From the NCBI GenBank assembly GCA_023145515.1, contig JAGLDP010000019.1:1-36675 (forward strand): a stretch of 36,675 nucleotides of DNA, given 5' to 3'. The notes beneath the pieces are model-generated. The model was not told the DNA's origin. It searched no databases and saw only the letters and a list, made by a program, of their open reading frames with translations. Position numbers and translations under genes: made by a program. This DNA comes from Bacteroidales bacterium. GTDB taxonomy: Bacteria > Bacteroidota > Bacteroidia > Bacteroidales > UBA12481. Shown here in pieces: positions 27,022 through 35,972 of this stretch; position 1 is the stretch's first letter, and each line of letters begins with the position of its first letter.

Positions 27022-28407
27022 GTGGAGAAAAGTAAACTAAAAAAAGACCTGACAAAAGGGCCCATTGTTCCGCTTCTTGCAAAGCTTACCTGGCCCTTGA
27101 TCTTTGGAATGGCCGGAATGGTTATTTTTAATATGATTGATACCTTCTGGGTAGGGAAACTTGGAGTGCCTGAATTGGCTGCCATTGGTTTTACTTTTCC
27201 TGTTATCATGCTGATTAGCAGCTTGTCTATGGGCTTAGGTATCGGAACGGCTTCTCTGATATCAAGAATGATCGTAAAGGAGTCACGACAAGTGATTCAG
27301 CAATATAGTGTGGATGCAATCAACCTTTCTTTGGTGATTATTATCATTTTTGTAACCCTGGGGCAGCTCACGATTGAACCTCTTTTCATGGTTCTTGGGG
27401 TTACTGAAAACCTTATGCCATTGGTTAAAGAATACATGGTAACGTGGTATTGGGGAATGATTTTTTTGGTAATACCGATGGTTGGTAATAACATATTGCG
27501 CTCAACAGGTGATACTTTCCGTCCGGGTATGATTATGCTGGCGGCTGCAGTATTTAATATGATTCTTGATCCCTTCCTTATATTCGGATGGGGCCCTTTT
27601 CCTCAAATGGGACTTAAAGGAGCTGCTTTGGCAACTGTATTCTCCAGAGCTCTGGGTATGATTATTACTATCTATATTCTGGTTTGGAAAGAGAAGCTAT
27701 TGGGTTTGTATGTCCCACGTCTTAAACACATGCTCAACACCTGGAAGAAGATCCTCTACGTATCAGGACCTGCAGCTCTGGGAATGATGGTAACACCCTT
27801 ATCTATGGCTGTGATTACCCGATTGATTTCTACATTTGGTGAAGAATCTATTGCCGGTTTTGGTGTAGCTATCAGGCTTGAGTCATTTGGATTGTTAATT
27901 ATTCATGCAATGGCTGCTGTAATGACCATTTTTGCTGGACAGAATTGGGGAAAGGGTGAAAAGAAACGAATCTTGTCAGGCCTCAGAATTACATCGGGTT
28001 TTGCTATGGGGTGGGGAGTATTTTTATTTTTGATCAGCATGTTGTTTGCCAATCAGATAGCTGGGATTTTCTCTCAAGATCCTTTGGTAGTGGAGGTTAC
28101 CGCCAGATACATGAAGATACTGGCCCTCAGTTACGGATTTTTGGGGGTAATGATGATGAGCTTGTCAATGCTTAATGGGATTAATAAGCCGATTCTGGCT
28201 ATGTTTACTACTATGACCAGAATGTTTATCTTGTACGTGCCATTAGCATTTCTACTCAGCAAATGGTTCGATCTAAATGGAATCTTCTACGCAGCATTCA
28301 TAGCAAACATTGTAGCAGGCTCCTTAGGAGCAATGTTCTTAATCGCAAAGCTAAAAGTCAAAGGGCTCGACTCCGCTCAGCCACCGACAGTTAGAGTTCC
28401 CGAATAA
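27022..28407 (+). CDS. MATE family efflux transporter
   Basis: 'LTKGPIVPLLAKLTWPLIFGMAGMVIFNMIDTFWVGKLG', 'LRSTGDTFRPGMIMLAAAVFNMILDPFLIFGWG'; GTG start. Confidence 0.93.
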   Translation: MEKSKLKKDLTKGPIVPLLAKLTWPLIFGMAGMVIFNMIDTFWVGKLGVPELAAIGFTFPVIMLISSLSMGLGIGTASLISRMIVKESRQVIQQYSVDAINLSLVIIIIFVTLGQLTIEPLFMVLGVTENLMPLVKEYMVTWYWGMIFLVIPMVGNNILRSTGDTFRPGMIMLAAAVFNMILDPFLIFGWGPFPQMGLKGAALATVFSRALGMIITIYILVWKEKLLGLYVPRLKHMLNTWKKILYVSGPAALGMMVTPLSMAVITRLISTFGEESIAGFGVAIRLESFGLLIIHAMAAVMTIFAGQNWGKGEKKRILSGLRITSGFAMGWGVFLFLISMLFANQIAGIFSQDPLVVEVTARYMKILALSYGFLGVMMMSLSMLNGINKPILAMFTTMTRMFILYVPLAFLLSKWFDLNGIFYAAFIANIVAGSLGAMFLIAKLKVKGLDSAQPPTVRVPE

Positions 28408-28433
28408 CCGAATCACAGAATCACCGAATAACA
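28402..28433. repeat. Four 8-bp repeat units (GAATAACC/GAATCACA/GAATCACC/GAATAACA) bridging a stop and a start codon
   Basis: Direct reading; TAA of the MATE gene at 28405-28407 lies in unit 1, and ATG 28434 of the next gene follows unit 4 immediately. Confidence 0.92.
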
Positions 28434-30299
28434 ATGAGAACAACACTAATAATCACCCTCAGCATTCTCCTCTTAAGTTGCCAACCACAAAGCACTAAAA
28501 TCTTTGTTTCTCCTGATGGCGACCGCTTAAATCCCGGGACTGAAAAATCACCACTGGGCACTATTGAGCAGGCCCAGCGTATGGTTCGGGAGGAAATGGC
28601 AACGAATCCGGAACAAGATATTCGGGTCATTTTGAAGGAGGGTACTTATTTCTTAAGCAAAACTCTGGTGTTTGATGAGCTGAATGGTGGTAGTAATATT
28701 AGCTCTTTAACATACGAAGGAATGCCTGGTCGTGAAATTGTTTTTTCAGGAGGCAGGAGTGTTTCAGGATGGACAGAGTTTGAAGGCATTTGGCAGGTTG
28801 AGGTGCCTGATATTGAATCTATTGAGCAGTTATTTGTGAATGGAGAGAGAGCTGTCAGAGCCAGAATCCCTAACCTTAATGATGATCCTGCCCGCTGGTA
28901 TATGGATTCAATCAAGGTAGTTAAAGACCGGCAGGATAAAACTATGTTACAGGTGGATTTATGGATTCGTGAGCAATATGAACTGCCTGAGCTTTCTCAG
29001 AGTGGTGATTTTGAAATAGTTGTATTCAAAGACTGGGCAACTCTGCGTAAGCAGGTTGCTGCTTATGATCCTGAATCTGGACGACTGGCATTGCTGCCCC
29101 CCTTCGCTCTTTTTGATGGAAGTTACAACAGTCTGCTGGCTCCTTATCTGAACCGTTTTACAGGATATTTGGAGGGACACCCAGCCTTTATCGATCAGCC
29201 AGGGGAATGGGCTTTTGATAAGAAGAGTAAGATCCTTTTTTATAAACCCCTCCCTGATCAATCATTGGATGAATGTGAGGTAATTATTCCCACTATTACT
29301 CAACTGGTTTTGTTGGCAGGAAGTGGTGAGCAAAGAGTTCAAAACCTTCATTTCAGGAATATACATTTTGCGCATTCTGCCTACCAGTTGCCGGAGTTCG
29401 GACATGATGGACGACAAGCTTGTTTTTATTACAATCAGGGAACTGGAATTCCTCTCGAGGAAGCTTTGATTGAAGAAGCTATAAGGGTAGAATGGGCAGA
29501 AAACTGCAGTTTTGTAAATTGTTGGGTGGAACAAACTGGAGCGAATGGAATATTTGTGACCACCGGATCAAAAAACATCCTGATTGATCAAACTATCCTT
29601 GAAGATATTGGGGGAAATCCTCTTATGATTGGTATGGCAAAAGATCCGGGCTTAGAATCAGAAGAATTAGTTAAAGGAATCCGCTTTTCAAATGGAAAGG
29701 TGAGTCGCGGTGGTCGCCATTATGATTCGGCTGTAGGTATATGGATGGGTTTTTGTCGCGATTGTCAGATAATGGGCAATGAAGTGTTTGATCTGCCTTA
29801 CACCGGAATTTCAGTGGGCTGGCAGTGGAATCCGAAATCGACATCTTCAGGGGCCAATTTGATAGAGGGTAACCATATATATGAAGTGATGCAGATGCTG
29901 GGCGATGGGGGAGGAATTTATACTCTTGGTTTCCAGCCGGGGTCGGTTATCCGGAATAATGAAATTCATGATATTCTTCGCTCAGAATTGAATCATGCAT
30001 CGCCTAACAATGGATTGTTTATCGATGAAGGATCAAAAGGCTACCTAATTGAGAGTAACCATATTTACCGGGTTTCACATACATGCATTCGTGGACATAG
30101 AGCTGCTGGTGTTGAGCTTAGAAATAATATTTTTGAGCCTGGTGAATTTCCAGCTGTGAGCCATACACCTCCTTATGGGAAAATGATATTTGCTAACTCT
30201 GATTCAACAATTGTCTGGCCTAACCCGGGTTGGCCTGTTGAGTGGGGCTATCCTGATTCAATAACTGCTTTTACTATGAATGGAAATCAATTTAAATAA
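28434..30299 (+). CDS. Right-handed parallel beta-helix lipoprotein (possible GH141-like / polysaccharide-active)
   Basis: Lipoprotein signal 'ILLLSCQPQ'; 'IFVSPDGDRLNPGTEKSPLGTIEQAQRMVRE', 'VILKEGTYFLSKTLVF'; repeated 'GNHIYEV', 'NNEIHDIL', 'SNHIYRV' beta-helix rungs. Confidence 0.85.
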   Translation: MRTTLIITLSILLLSCQPQSTKIFVSPDGDRLNPGTEKSPLGTIEQAQRMVREEMATNPEQDIRVILKEGTYFLSKTLVFDELNGGSNISSLTYEGMPGREIVFSGGRSVSGWTEFEGIWQVEVPDIESIEQLFVNGERAVRARIPNLNDDPARWYMDSIKVVKDRQDKTMLQVDLWIREQYELPELSQSGDFEIVVFKDWATLRKQVAAYDPESGRLALLPPFALFDGSYNSLLAPYLNRFTGYLEGHPAFIDQPGEWAFDKKSKILFYKPLPDQSLDECEVIIPTITQLVLLAGSGEQRVQNLHFRNIHFAHSAYQLPEFGHDGRQACFYYNQGTGIPLEEALIEEAIRVEWAENCSFVNCWVEQTGANGIFVTTGSKNILIDQTILEDIGGNPLMIGMAKDPGLESEELVKGIRFSNGKVSRGGRHYDSAVGIWMGFCRDCQIMGNEVFDLPYTGISVGWQWNPKSTSSGANLIEGNHIYEVMQMLGDGGGIYTLGFQPGSVIRNNEIHDILRSELNHASPNNGLFIDEGSKGYLIESNHIYRVSHTCIRGHRAAGVELRNNIFEPGEFPAVSHTPPYGKMIFANSDSTIVWPNPGWPVEWGYPDSITAFTMNGNQFK

Positions 30300-30309
30300 G
30301 CCAATTATT

Positions 30310-31656
30310 ATGAGACAAATTATTCTGCTCAGCATTTTGATTTCCTCAATGCTGATTCCGGTGAACGGACAAGATCTGATGTCTGAATTAGACTCTGCAA
30401 TTCTTAATTCATTTGACCAGGATGGCCCTGGTGTAACAGTATTGATTAAGCACAAGGGAGAGTTGATTTACCATAAGGGCTTTGGAATGGCCAATGTTGA
30501 GCAAAATATTAAAATGGATGCCCGACATGTATTCAGGATTGGTTCCATTACAAAGCAATTCACCGCATGTGCTATATTGAAATTGGCTGAGGAGGAAAAG
30601 CTTTCATTGACAGATAATCTTCAAAAATACCTTCCTGATTACCCGACTCAGGGACAGGTAATAACTATTGAGCACTTGCTGACTCACACTTCAGGAATTA
30701 AGAGTTACACAGGCTTGCAAGAATGGACTCCGGAGCTTCAGCGAAAAGATTTCACTCCTCTTGAATTAATTGAATATTTTAAGAGAGATTCCCTTGATTT
30801 CATGCCGGGAGAGCGCTTTATGTATAACAATTCAGGGTACTTTATTTTAGGGTATATTATTGAAAATGTCTCAGGATTGAGCTATGAAGACTATATTGAA
30901 TCCATGTTTTTTAAGCCTCTTGGAATGGATGATTCTCGTTATGATCATCCAGAGGAAATTATCTCAATGCGGGTGGCTGGCTATAATAGAGATGACTCAA
31001 ATCTCCAGAATGCCAACTACTTAAGCATGACCCAACCCTACTCTGCCGGATCACTGATGTCAACTGTTTCTGATCTGTCAAAGTGGTATGAGGCGGTTTT
31101 TTCTTACAAAGTTATTAAAGAAGAAAGCCTTAAAATGGCGCATACAGCTTATGAACTTAATAATGGTAAATCTACAGGATATGGATACGGATGGATTATT
31201 GGAAACCGTCTTGATCGTCGTACAATTGAGCATGGTGGAGGGATAAATGGTTCTTTAACTAAGGACTTGTACTTTCCTGAGGATGATTTATTTATAGTAG
31301 TATTCTCTAACTGTACTTGTTTCCCTCCTGATCCTCTGGCTCTTAAGCTGGGAGCAATAGTTTTGGATGTTGATACATCCAGAAAAGAGATAAGTTTATC
31401 TAATAAACAACTGAAAAGACTTCTTGGTGAATATGAGTTGATGGAGGGATTTGTTCTTACTGTTACTCTAAAGGATAATCAACTGATGATTCAGGCTACT
31501 GGCCAGGGTATCAGTCCGGTTTTCCCTGAATCTGAGTTTAAATTCTTTTCAAAGCTTGTTGATGCTCAAATCGAATTTGTTATGGAGGGAGAAGTAGCCT
31601 CAAGTTTGATTTTATACCAGGGTGGTGCTTCTCTGGAAGGCAAAAAAATCAATTAG
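30310..31656 (+). CDS. Serine hydrolase, beta-lactamase (class C/PBP4-like) family, secreted
   Basis: 'FRIGSITKQFTACAILKLAEE' (SxxK), 'YNNSGYFILGYIIENVSG' (YxN), 'EHGGGINGS' (HxG). ATG 30310 gives a clean signal peptide and avoids overlap with the upstream gene (track start 30280). Confidence 0.93.
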   Translation: MRQIILLSILISSMLIPVNGQDLMSELDSAILNSFDQDGPGVTVLIKHKGELIYHKGFGMANVEQNIKMDARHVFRIGSITKQFTACAILKLAEEEKLSLTDNLQKYLPDYPTQGQVITIEHLLTHTSGIKSYTGLQEWTPELQRKDFTPLELIEYFKRDSLDFMPGERFMYNNSGYFILGYIIENVSGLSYEDYIESMFFKPLGMDDSRYDHPEEIISMRVAGYNRDDSNLQNANYLSMTQPYSAGSLMSTVSDLSKWYEAVFSYKVIKEESLKMAHTAYELNNGKSTGYGYGWIIGNRLDRRTIEHGGGINGSLTKDLYFPEDDLFIVVFSNCTCFPPDPLALKLGAIVLDVDTSRKEISLSNKQLKRLLGEYELMEGFVLTVTLKDNQLMIQATGQGISPVFPESEFKFFSKLVDAQIEFVMEGEVASSLILYQGGASLEGKKIN

Positions 31657-31738
31657 AAAAAGCAGCTAAAGTAATAGCTACGCGAAAATCCCAGACTTCA
31701 GTTGTGTCCCCGGTAAGGCTCCCTGGTTTTCCTTTTTA

Positions 31739-32203
31739 TCACACAAAGTGATACAGGAAGGTGATATCTGCAACGAAAACTGATCTTTTTTGATCCTTGA
31801 TTTCCATTTTTACATGGAGGTGGGCCTTGGCAATCCCTCTTAAATTTACAATAGACAAAAGTTTAACTCTGACACGAACCTTGTCATTAACTCTAACAGG
31901 CTGGCCAAATTTCAACTTATCAATGCCATAATTGACTTGTAGCTTTACATTACGAACTTCCACCAATGAATTCCAGTGACTGGCCAAAAGGGCTACTGTT
32001 AGGTAGCCGTGAGCAATTGTAGTGCCAAATGGAGATTCTTTTGCAGCTCGTAAAGTATCTGTATGTATCCACTGCTGATCATCAGTAGCATCTGCAAAGA
32101 GGTTGATTTGAGCCTGAGTAATTGTTTGGAAGTCAGTTACACCAATCTCTTTTCCAACAAGTGCTTCAAATTCTGTGTAGCTGTTGATAGTCACTTTACT
32201 CAT
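31739..32203 (-). CDS. MaoC family dehydratase
   Basis: 'ITQAQINLFADATDDQQWIHTDTLRAAKESPFGTTIAHGYLTVALLA' hot-dog hydratase motif. Confidence 0.95.
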   Translation of the reverse strand: MSKVTINSYTEFEALVGKEIGVTDFQTITQAQINLFADATDDQQWIHTDTLRAAKESPFGTTIAHGYLTVALLASHWNSLVEVRNVKLQVNYGIDKLKFGQPVRVNDKVRVRVKLLSIVNLRGIAKAHLHVKMEIKDQKRSVFVADITFLYHFV

Positions 32204-32290
32204 ATTTTATTCTTTGATGTGAAGGTGCAATGATAATGATTTTTTGGGAATCGGTTATTTTGTATTTTTATTGTTTTAAAAGATATTATT

Positions 32291-34168
32291 ATGGGATATG
32301 TGCGCTTATTTCTTATTAGTCTTCTGGTATTTCTCTCTTCGGGTATTTTTGTTTTTGCTCAGGATGTTGGGTTTAATGATAATTTGATTACCCGGCCTGA
32401 GCGTACTCAGTATTTGGAGACTTCTTTGCATGTTGATGTGATGCGTTTTGTTAATGCTTTGGATGCTAATAGTGATCTGGTACACCTTGAAATTATGGGT
32501 ACCAGCTATCAGGGTAAAGATTTGCCGCTGGTAATAATGGCTAACCCGAAAGTTGAGAGTCGCGCTGAGGCCATTGCCAGTGGAAAAACATTAATTTATA
32601 TTCAGGGAAATATTCATGGTGGAGAAGTTGAAGGTAAAGAGGCATTAATGATTTTATTGCGTGAAATGGCTTTTGGTACAAAGAACTATCTGCTGGATAA
32701 TCAGATATTGTTGTTTTGTCCGCTTTTTAATCCGGATGGAAATGATGCTTTGGGACCAAACAACAGATCAAATCAGGATGGGAGCCCGTATTTGGCCGGA
32801 AAAAGGACTAACGGGCAGGGCTTTGATCTCAATCGCGATGGATTGAAGCTTGAAACGATTGAAGGTAAGGCTTTGGCTGCTAATGTAATGAATAAGTGGA
32901 ATCCGGATATGTTTGTAGATCTTCATACTACCAACGGAACATGGCATGGATATGCTATTACTTATGCTCCTGGAATTCCATCGGCAGGTCATCAGGGAAC
33001 AATGAATTACATGAATGATAATCTACTGCCCTGGCTCTCAGAAAAGGTTAGGCAGAGAGCAGGCTTTGATACCTTTTGGTATGGTGGCTTTTATGAATAT
33101 CCTCCGAAACATTTTTACGGCATGTATCCAGAACCTCGCTATCTGACAAATAGCTTTGCTTTGAAAAATAAGCTTTCCTTGCTGGTTGAGACTTTCTCTC
33201 ATGATCACTTTGAAAAGCGGATACTTAGTAATGTTAGTTTCCTGACCAGCCTTTTGGAATACACAAACGACCATGCTGATGAGATCAGAGATTTGATATC
33301 AGGAATTGAAAATGAAGTGGTTCAGGAGATTGTGGATACTGGTGGCGACTTGTTGCGAGGAACAGAGTTTGAATATGCAGATCATCCTCCTTCCGGAGAC
33401 TTATTGGCTTATGAAGTAAAATCAGGGAAACATACATCTAAACGATTGTGGTTTAATAATGTGATTCTCCATATTGAACATCAGGCTGCCAGAGAGGCTA
33501 AGGTGCCCAAAGCGTATGTATTTCCTGCAGAAATGACTGAGTTGGCTCAAAAGCTTCAGGAACATGGTGTTGATATTAGTCAATTAGCAAATGAAACAAG
33601 TTATCAGGGAGAACAGTATTCCGTAACGCAATTGAATAATCAAAGCCGCTCGTACCAAGGACATTATCCGGCTTCTCTGGAGGGTGATTTTGACAATGCT
33701 CAGATCTCAATGCCAGCTGATTCATGGTATGTGGATATGGCCCAGCCTCTGGCATATCTGGTATTTTATCTATTAGAGCCTGAAGCTGATGATGGCTTGG
33801 TGTTTTGGAACTATTTTGATGATTATCTGAAGGCAAGGAATGTTGGGACTAACACCGTAGCATTTCCGGTTTTTAAAGTACTTGAAAGTTCAAGTTCCAT
33901 TGATGAGAATTCTGATTCAGATCTGAGCATTACTTTTTACTCTGATCAGAGAGCCTTGGTTCTTCAAGGACTGTCAATTTCGGCCCATTCAAAAACTGTT
34001 GAATTAGTGAGTGCAGGCGGACAAATACTTATTCATCAAAAAATCCCGGTATCTAATAGTTACTTCTATTTGTCTGTGAGTGGTTTAGCCCGGGGGATTT
34101 ATTTTATCAGATATCGCCAGGATGGTGAGATAGTTACAAAGAAAGTTTTTGTGAGTCATGGTGAGTAG
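32291..34168 (+). CDS. M14 family zinc carboxypeptidase-like protein with T9SS sorting domain
   Basis: 'YIQGNIHGGEVEGKEALMILLREMA' (HxxE), 'DLNRDGLKLE', 'DMFVDLHTTNGT'; C-terminal 'GLARGIYFIRYRQDGEIVTKKVFV' sorting-domain-like. Confidence 0.9.
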   Translation: MGYVRLFLISLLVFLSSGIFVFAQDVGFNDNLITRPERTQYLETSLHVDVMRFVNALDANSDLVHLEIMGTSYQGKDLPLVIMANPKVESRAEAIASGKTLIYIQGNIHGGEVEGKEALMILLREMAFGTKNYLLDNQILLFCPLFNPDGNDALGPNNRSNQDGSPYLAGKRTNGQGFDLNRDGLKLETIEGKALAANVMNKWNPDMFVDLHTTNGTWHGYAITYAPGIPSAGHQGTMNYMNDNLLPWLSEKVRQRAGFDTFWYGGFYEYPPKHFYGMYPEPRYLTNSFALKNKLSLLVETFSHDHFEKRILSNVSFLTSLLEYTNDHADEIRDLISGIENEVVQEIVDTGGDLLRGTEFEYADHPPSGDLLAYEVKSGKHTSKRLWFNNVILHIEHQAAREAKVPKAYVFPAEMTELAQKLQEHGVDISQLANETSYQGEQYSVTQLNNQSRSYQGHYPASLEGDFDNAQISMPADSWYVDMAQPLAYLVFYLLEPEADDGLVFWNYFDDYLKARNVGTNTVAFPVFKVLESSSSIDENSDSDLSITFYSDQRALVLQGLSISAHSKTVELVSAGGQILIHQKIPVSNSYFYLSVSGLARGIYFIRYRQDGEIVTKKVFVSHGE

Positions 34169-34184
34169 TCGTGGCCCTTGCGTA

Positions 34185-35954
34185 TTACTGCTGAGCCAGA
34201 ATTAATTTCCAGTACTCTTCCAAGTGCTCATCGTATATATCCCGGGGTGTAGCCTTGTATTTTATGCACAGAGAGGCCGCAATTCCAACCGCCGCTCCCA
34301 TTTGTCCGGTTGTCAGCATTACTCTTGGTCCGCCCAATCCAATGTGAGAACAGCTAAAGCAGCGTCCTGCCATGAATAGGTTTTCAATATCTTTTGAGTA
34401 AAGGCTTCTATAAGGGATGTAATACCGACCGGTATTGTAAAACATTGCGTCAGTGAGAAAATCTGGAATGGATTCATTAAGGATATTCTGAGGATAATGG
34501 ACATCAACTTCACGAATTTCAACTACAACAGAATCAGCGAATTCTCGATTTTCACGTGCATCGTTAAAAGTATAAATATGGTCACCCACTAGCCTCCTTG
34601 ATTCTCTTTTGCCAAGTAGGTGCGACATCCACTCAAGTTTCAGGTTTTCATTTCCAGGTTTTTGTTTTTCATTGTAAAATGATCCGATTATAGCTTTCAG
34701 CATGTGGTCTCTGATTGTTTCAGCATCATCGATTTGATGATAATCCTGGCTAATAAATTCCCAATTCCAGGTTCCTTTTCTTGCTGCATGGCTGCCGGCT
34801 ACTTCCAGTGCCCAAGGTACGGAGGGGAATATGCTGATTGTATCATCTGAACATGTACGCCATAAAACTGATGCTCCCATTACAGCATTATCTGCAACTT
34901 TCGGACTCCATGTTTCGCCGTATTTATCCCAGCCTTCGCCATAAGTATTTGCACTTTCTCTTCCGTAGAAATACTCTGCCCCAGACCAGTAGCCTATCCA
35001 GCCATCACCTGTACAATCAATAAAATAGGGGGCTTCAAAGCGTAATTGCTCACCTGTTGATGTTTCACGAACATCCACAGAAGTGATCTTATGGTTTTTG
35101 GTGACAGTACTGTATGCCCGCCAATTCAGAAATAGCTTGATATTCTTATAGCCCTCAATATTCCGATGTCTTTTTTCGTCATCCTCATAGGCCTCCGGAG
35201 AACCATTGGGATAGTGTTTGGTATCAAGTTTTTTGAGAATGCGTTCAAATTTACCATAGATTCCAAGCGTATGAACACGTATCTCACTACTAGCATTGCC
35301 TCCCAGAACAGGTCGGTCGTGTACCAAAGCAACCTGAAGTCCATGCTCAGCTGCAGAAATGGCTGCTGCACATCCTGCTATACCGCCTCCTACAATAACG
35401 AGGTCATAGTTTTTAACCGTCTCTGGAGTATCCAGGCTACCCAAACGTTTTTTTCTCCAGCGGTTTAATTCGTCTTTTTTGGAGGGGGGAGCCGATTGAT
35501 TCTGAGAGATCCAGATAGCATCACAACGTCCGTTGAAGCCGGTTTTGTCAACTAATCTAAGAGTGTTTTCGCCCTGATCAAGATGCATCTCCCCTGCCTT
35601 TACCCAGCTCCAACTATCAGATTGTCCGAGAGTTACTGGCAATAGTTCATTCTCAATTGCGATTGCAAATTGTCCGGGAGCTTCCCAGTTTCCAGGAGCC
35701 CAGTTCATCGTTCTAAGCCAAATATTATATTGTCCTGATTCAGTAATGTCAATTAGTGTTATTGCATCTACAACCGGTTCACCCATGCCGTGAGCCATCA
35801 GGTAGGGTGAGCCCATTTGTTCAACAAACTGAGGATCAACGATCCATCCTCCTTTTTGCGTAAAGCTCTCAGCTTCAATAAGAATTCCGGATTCTGATTG
35901 GCAGGCAGGCAGAATGCATAAACTGAAAAGACACAATGCGATTAGATTTCTCAT
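34185..35954 (-). CDS. Lipoprotein FAD-dependent oxidoreductase with N-terminal carbohydrate-binding-like domain
   Basis: Lipobox 'CILPACQSES'; 'YDLVIVGGGIAGCAAAISAAEHGLQVALVHDRPVLGGNASSEIRV' (Rossmann FAD); 'NLFMAGRCFSCSHIGLGGPRVMLTTGQMGAAVGIAA'. Confidence 0.88.
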   Translation of the reverse strand: MRNLIALCLFSLCILPACQSESGILIEAESFTQKGGWIVDPQFVEQMGSPYLMAHGMGEPVVDAITLIDITESGQYNIWLRTMNWAPGNWEAPGQFAIAIENELLPVTLGQSDSWSWVKAGEMHLDQGENTLRLVDKTGFNGRCDAIWISQNQSAPPSKKDELNRWRKKRLGSLDTPETVKNYDLVIVGGGIAGCAAAISAAEHGLQVALVHDRPVLGGNASSEIRVHTLGIYGKFERILKKLDTKHYPNGSPEAYEDDEKRHRNIEGYKNIKLFLNWRAYSTVTKNHKITSVDVRETSTGEQLRFEAPYFIDCTGDGWIGYWSGAEYFYGRESANTYGEGWDKYGETWSPKVADNAVMGASVLWRTCSDDTISIFPSVPWALEVAGSHAARKGTWNWEFISQDYHQIDDAETIRDHMLKAIIGSFYNEKQKPGNENLKLEWMSHLLGKRESRRLVGDHIYTFNDARENREFADSVVVEIREVDVHYPQNILNESIPDFLTDAMFYNTGRYYIPYRSLYSKDIENLFMAGRCFSCSHIGLGGPRVMLTTGQMGAAVGIAASLCIKYKATPRDIYDEHLEEYWKLILAQQ

Positions 35955-35972
35955 ATTATTAAATGCTAGATC

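Noticed and set aside
31657-31738. Terminator or structured RNA in the convergent gap
   Set aside because: Only weak imperfect pairings (AATCCCAG / CTCCCTGG), not convincing.
32245-32260. Possible degenerate octamer pair (TGGGAATC GGTTATTT) between MaoC and M14 genes
   Set aside because: Only two imperfect units; cannot be distinguished from chance.
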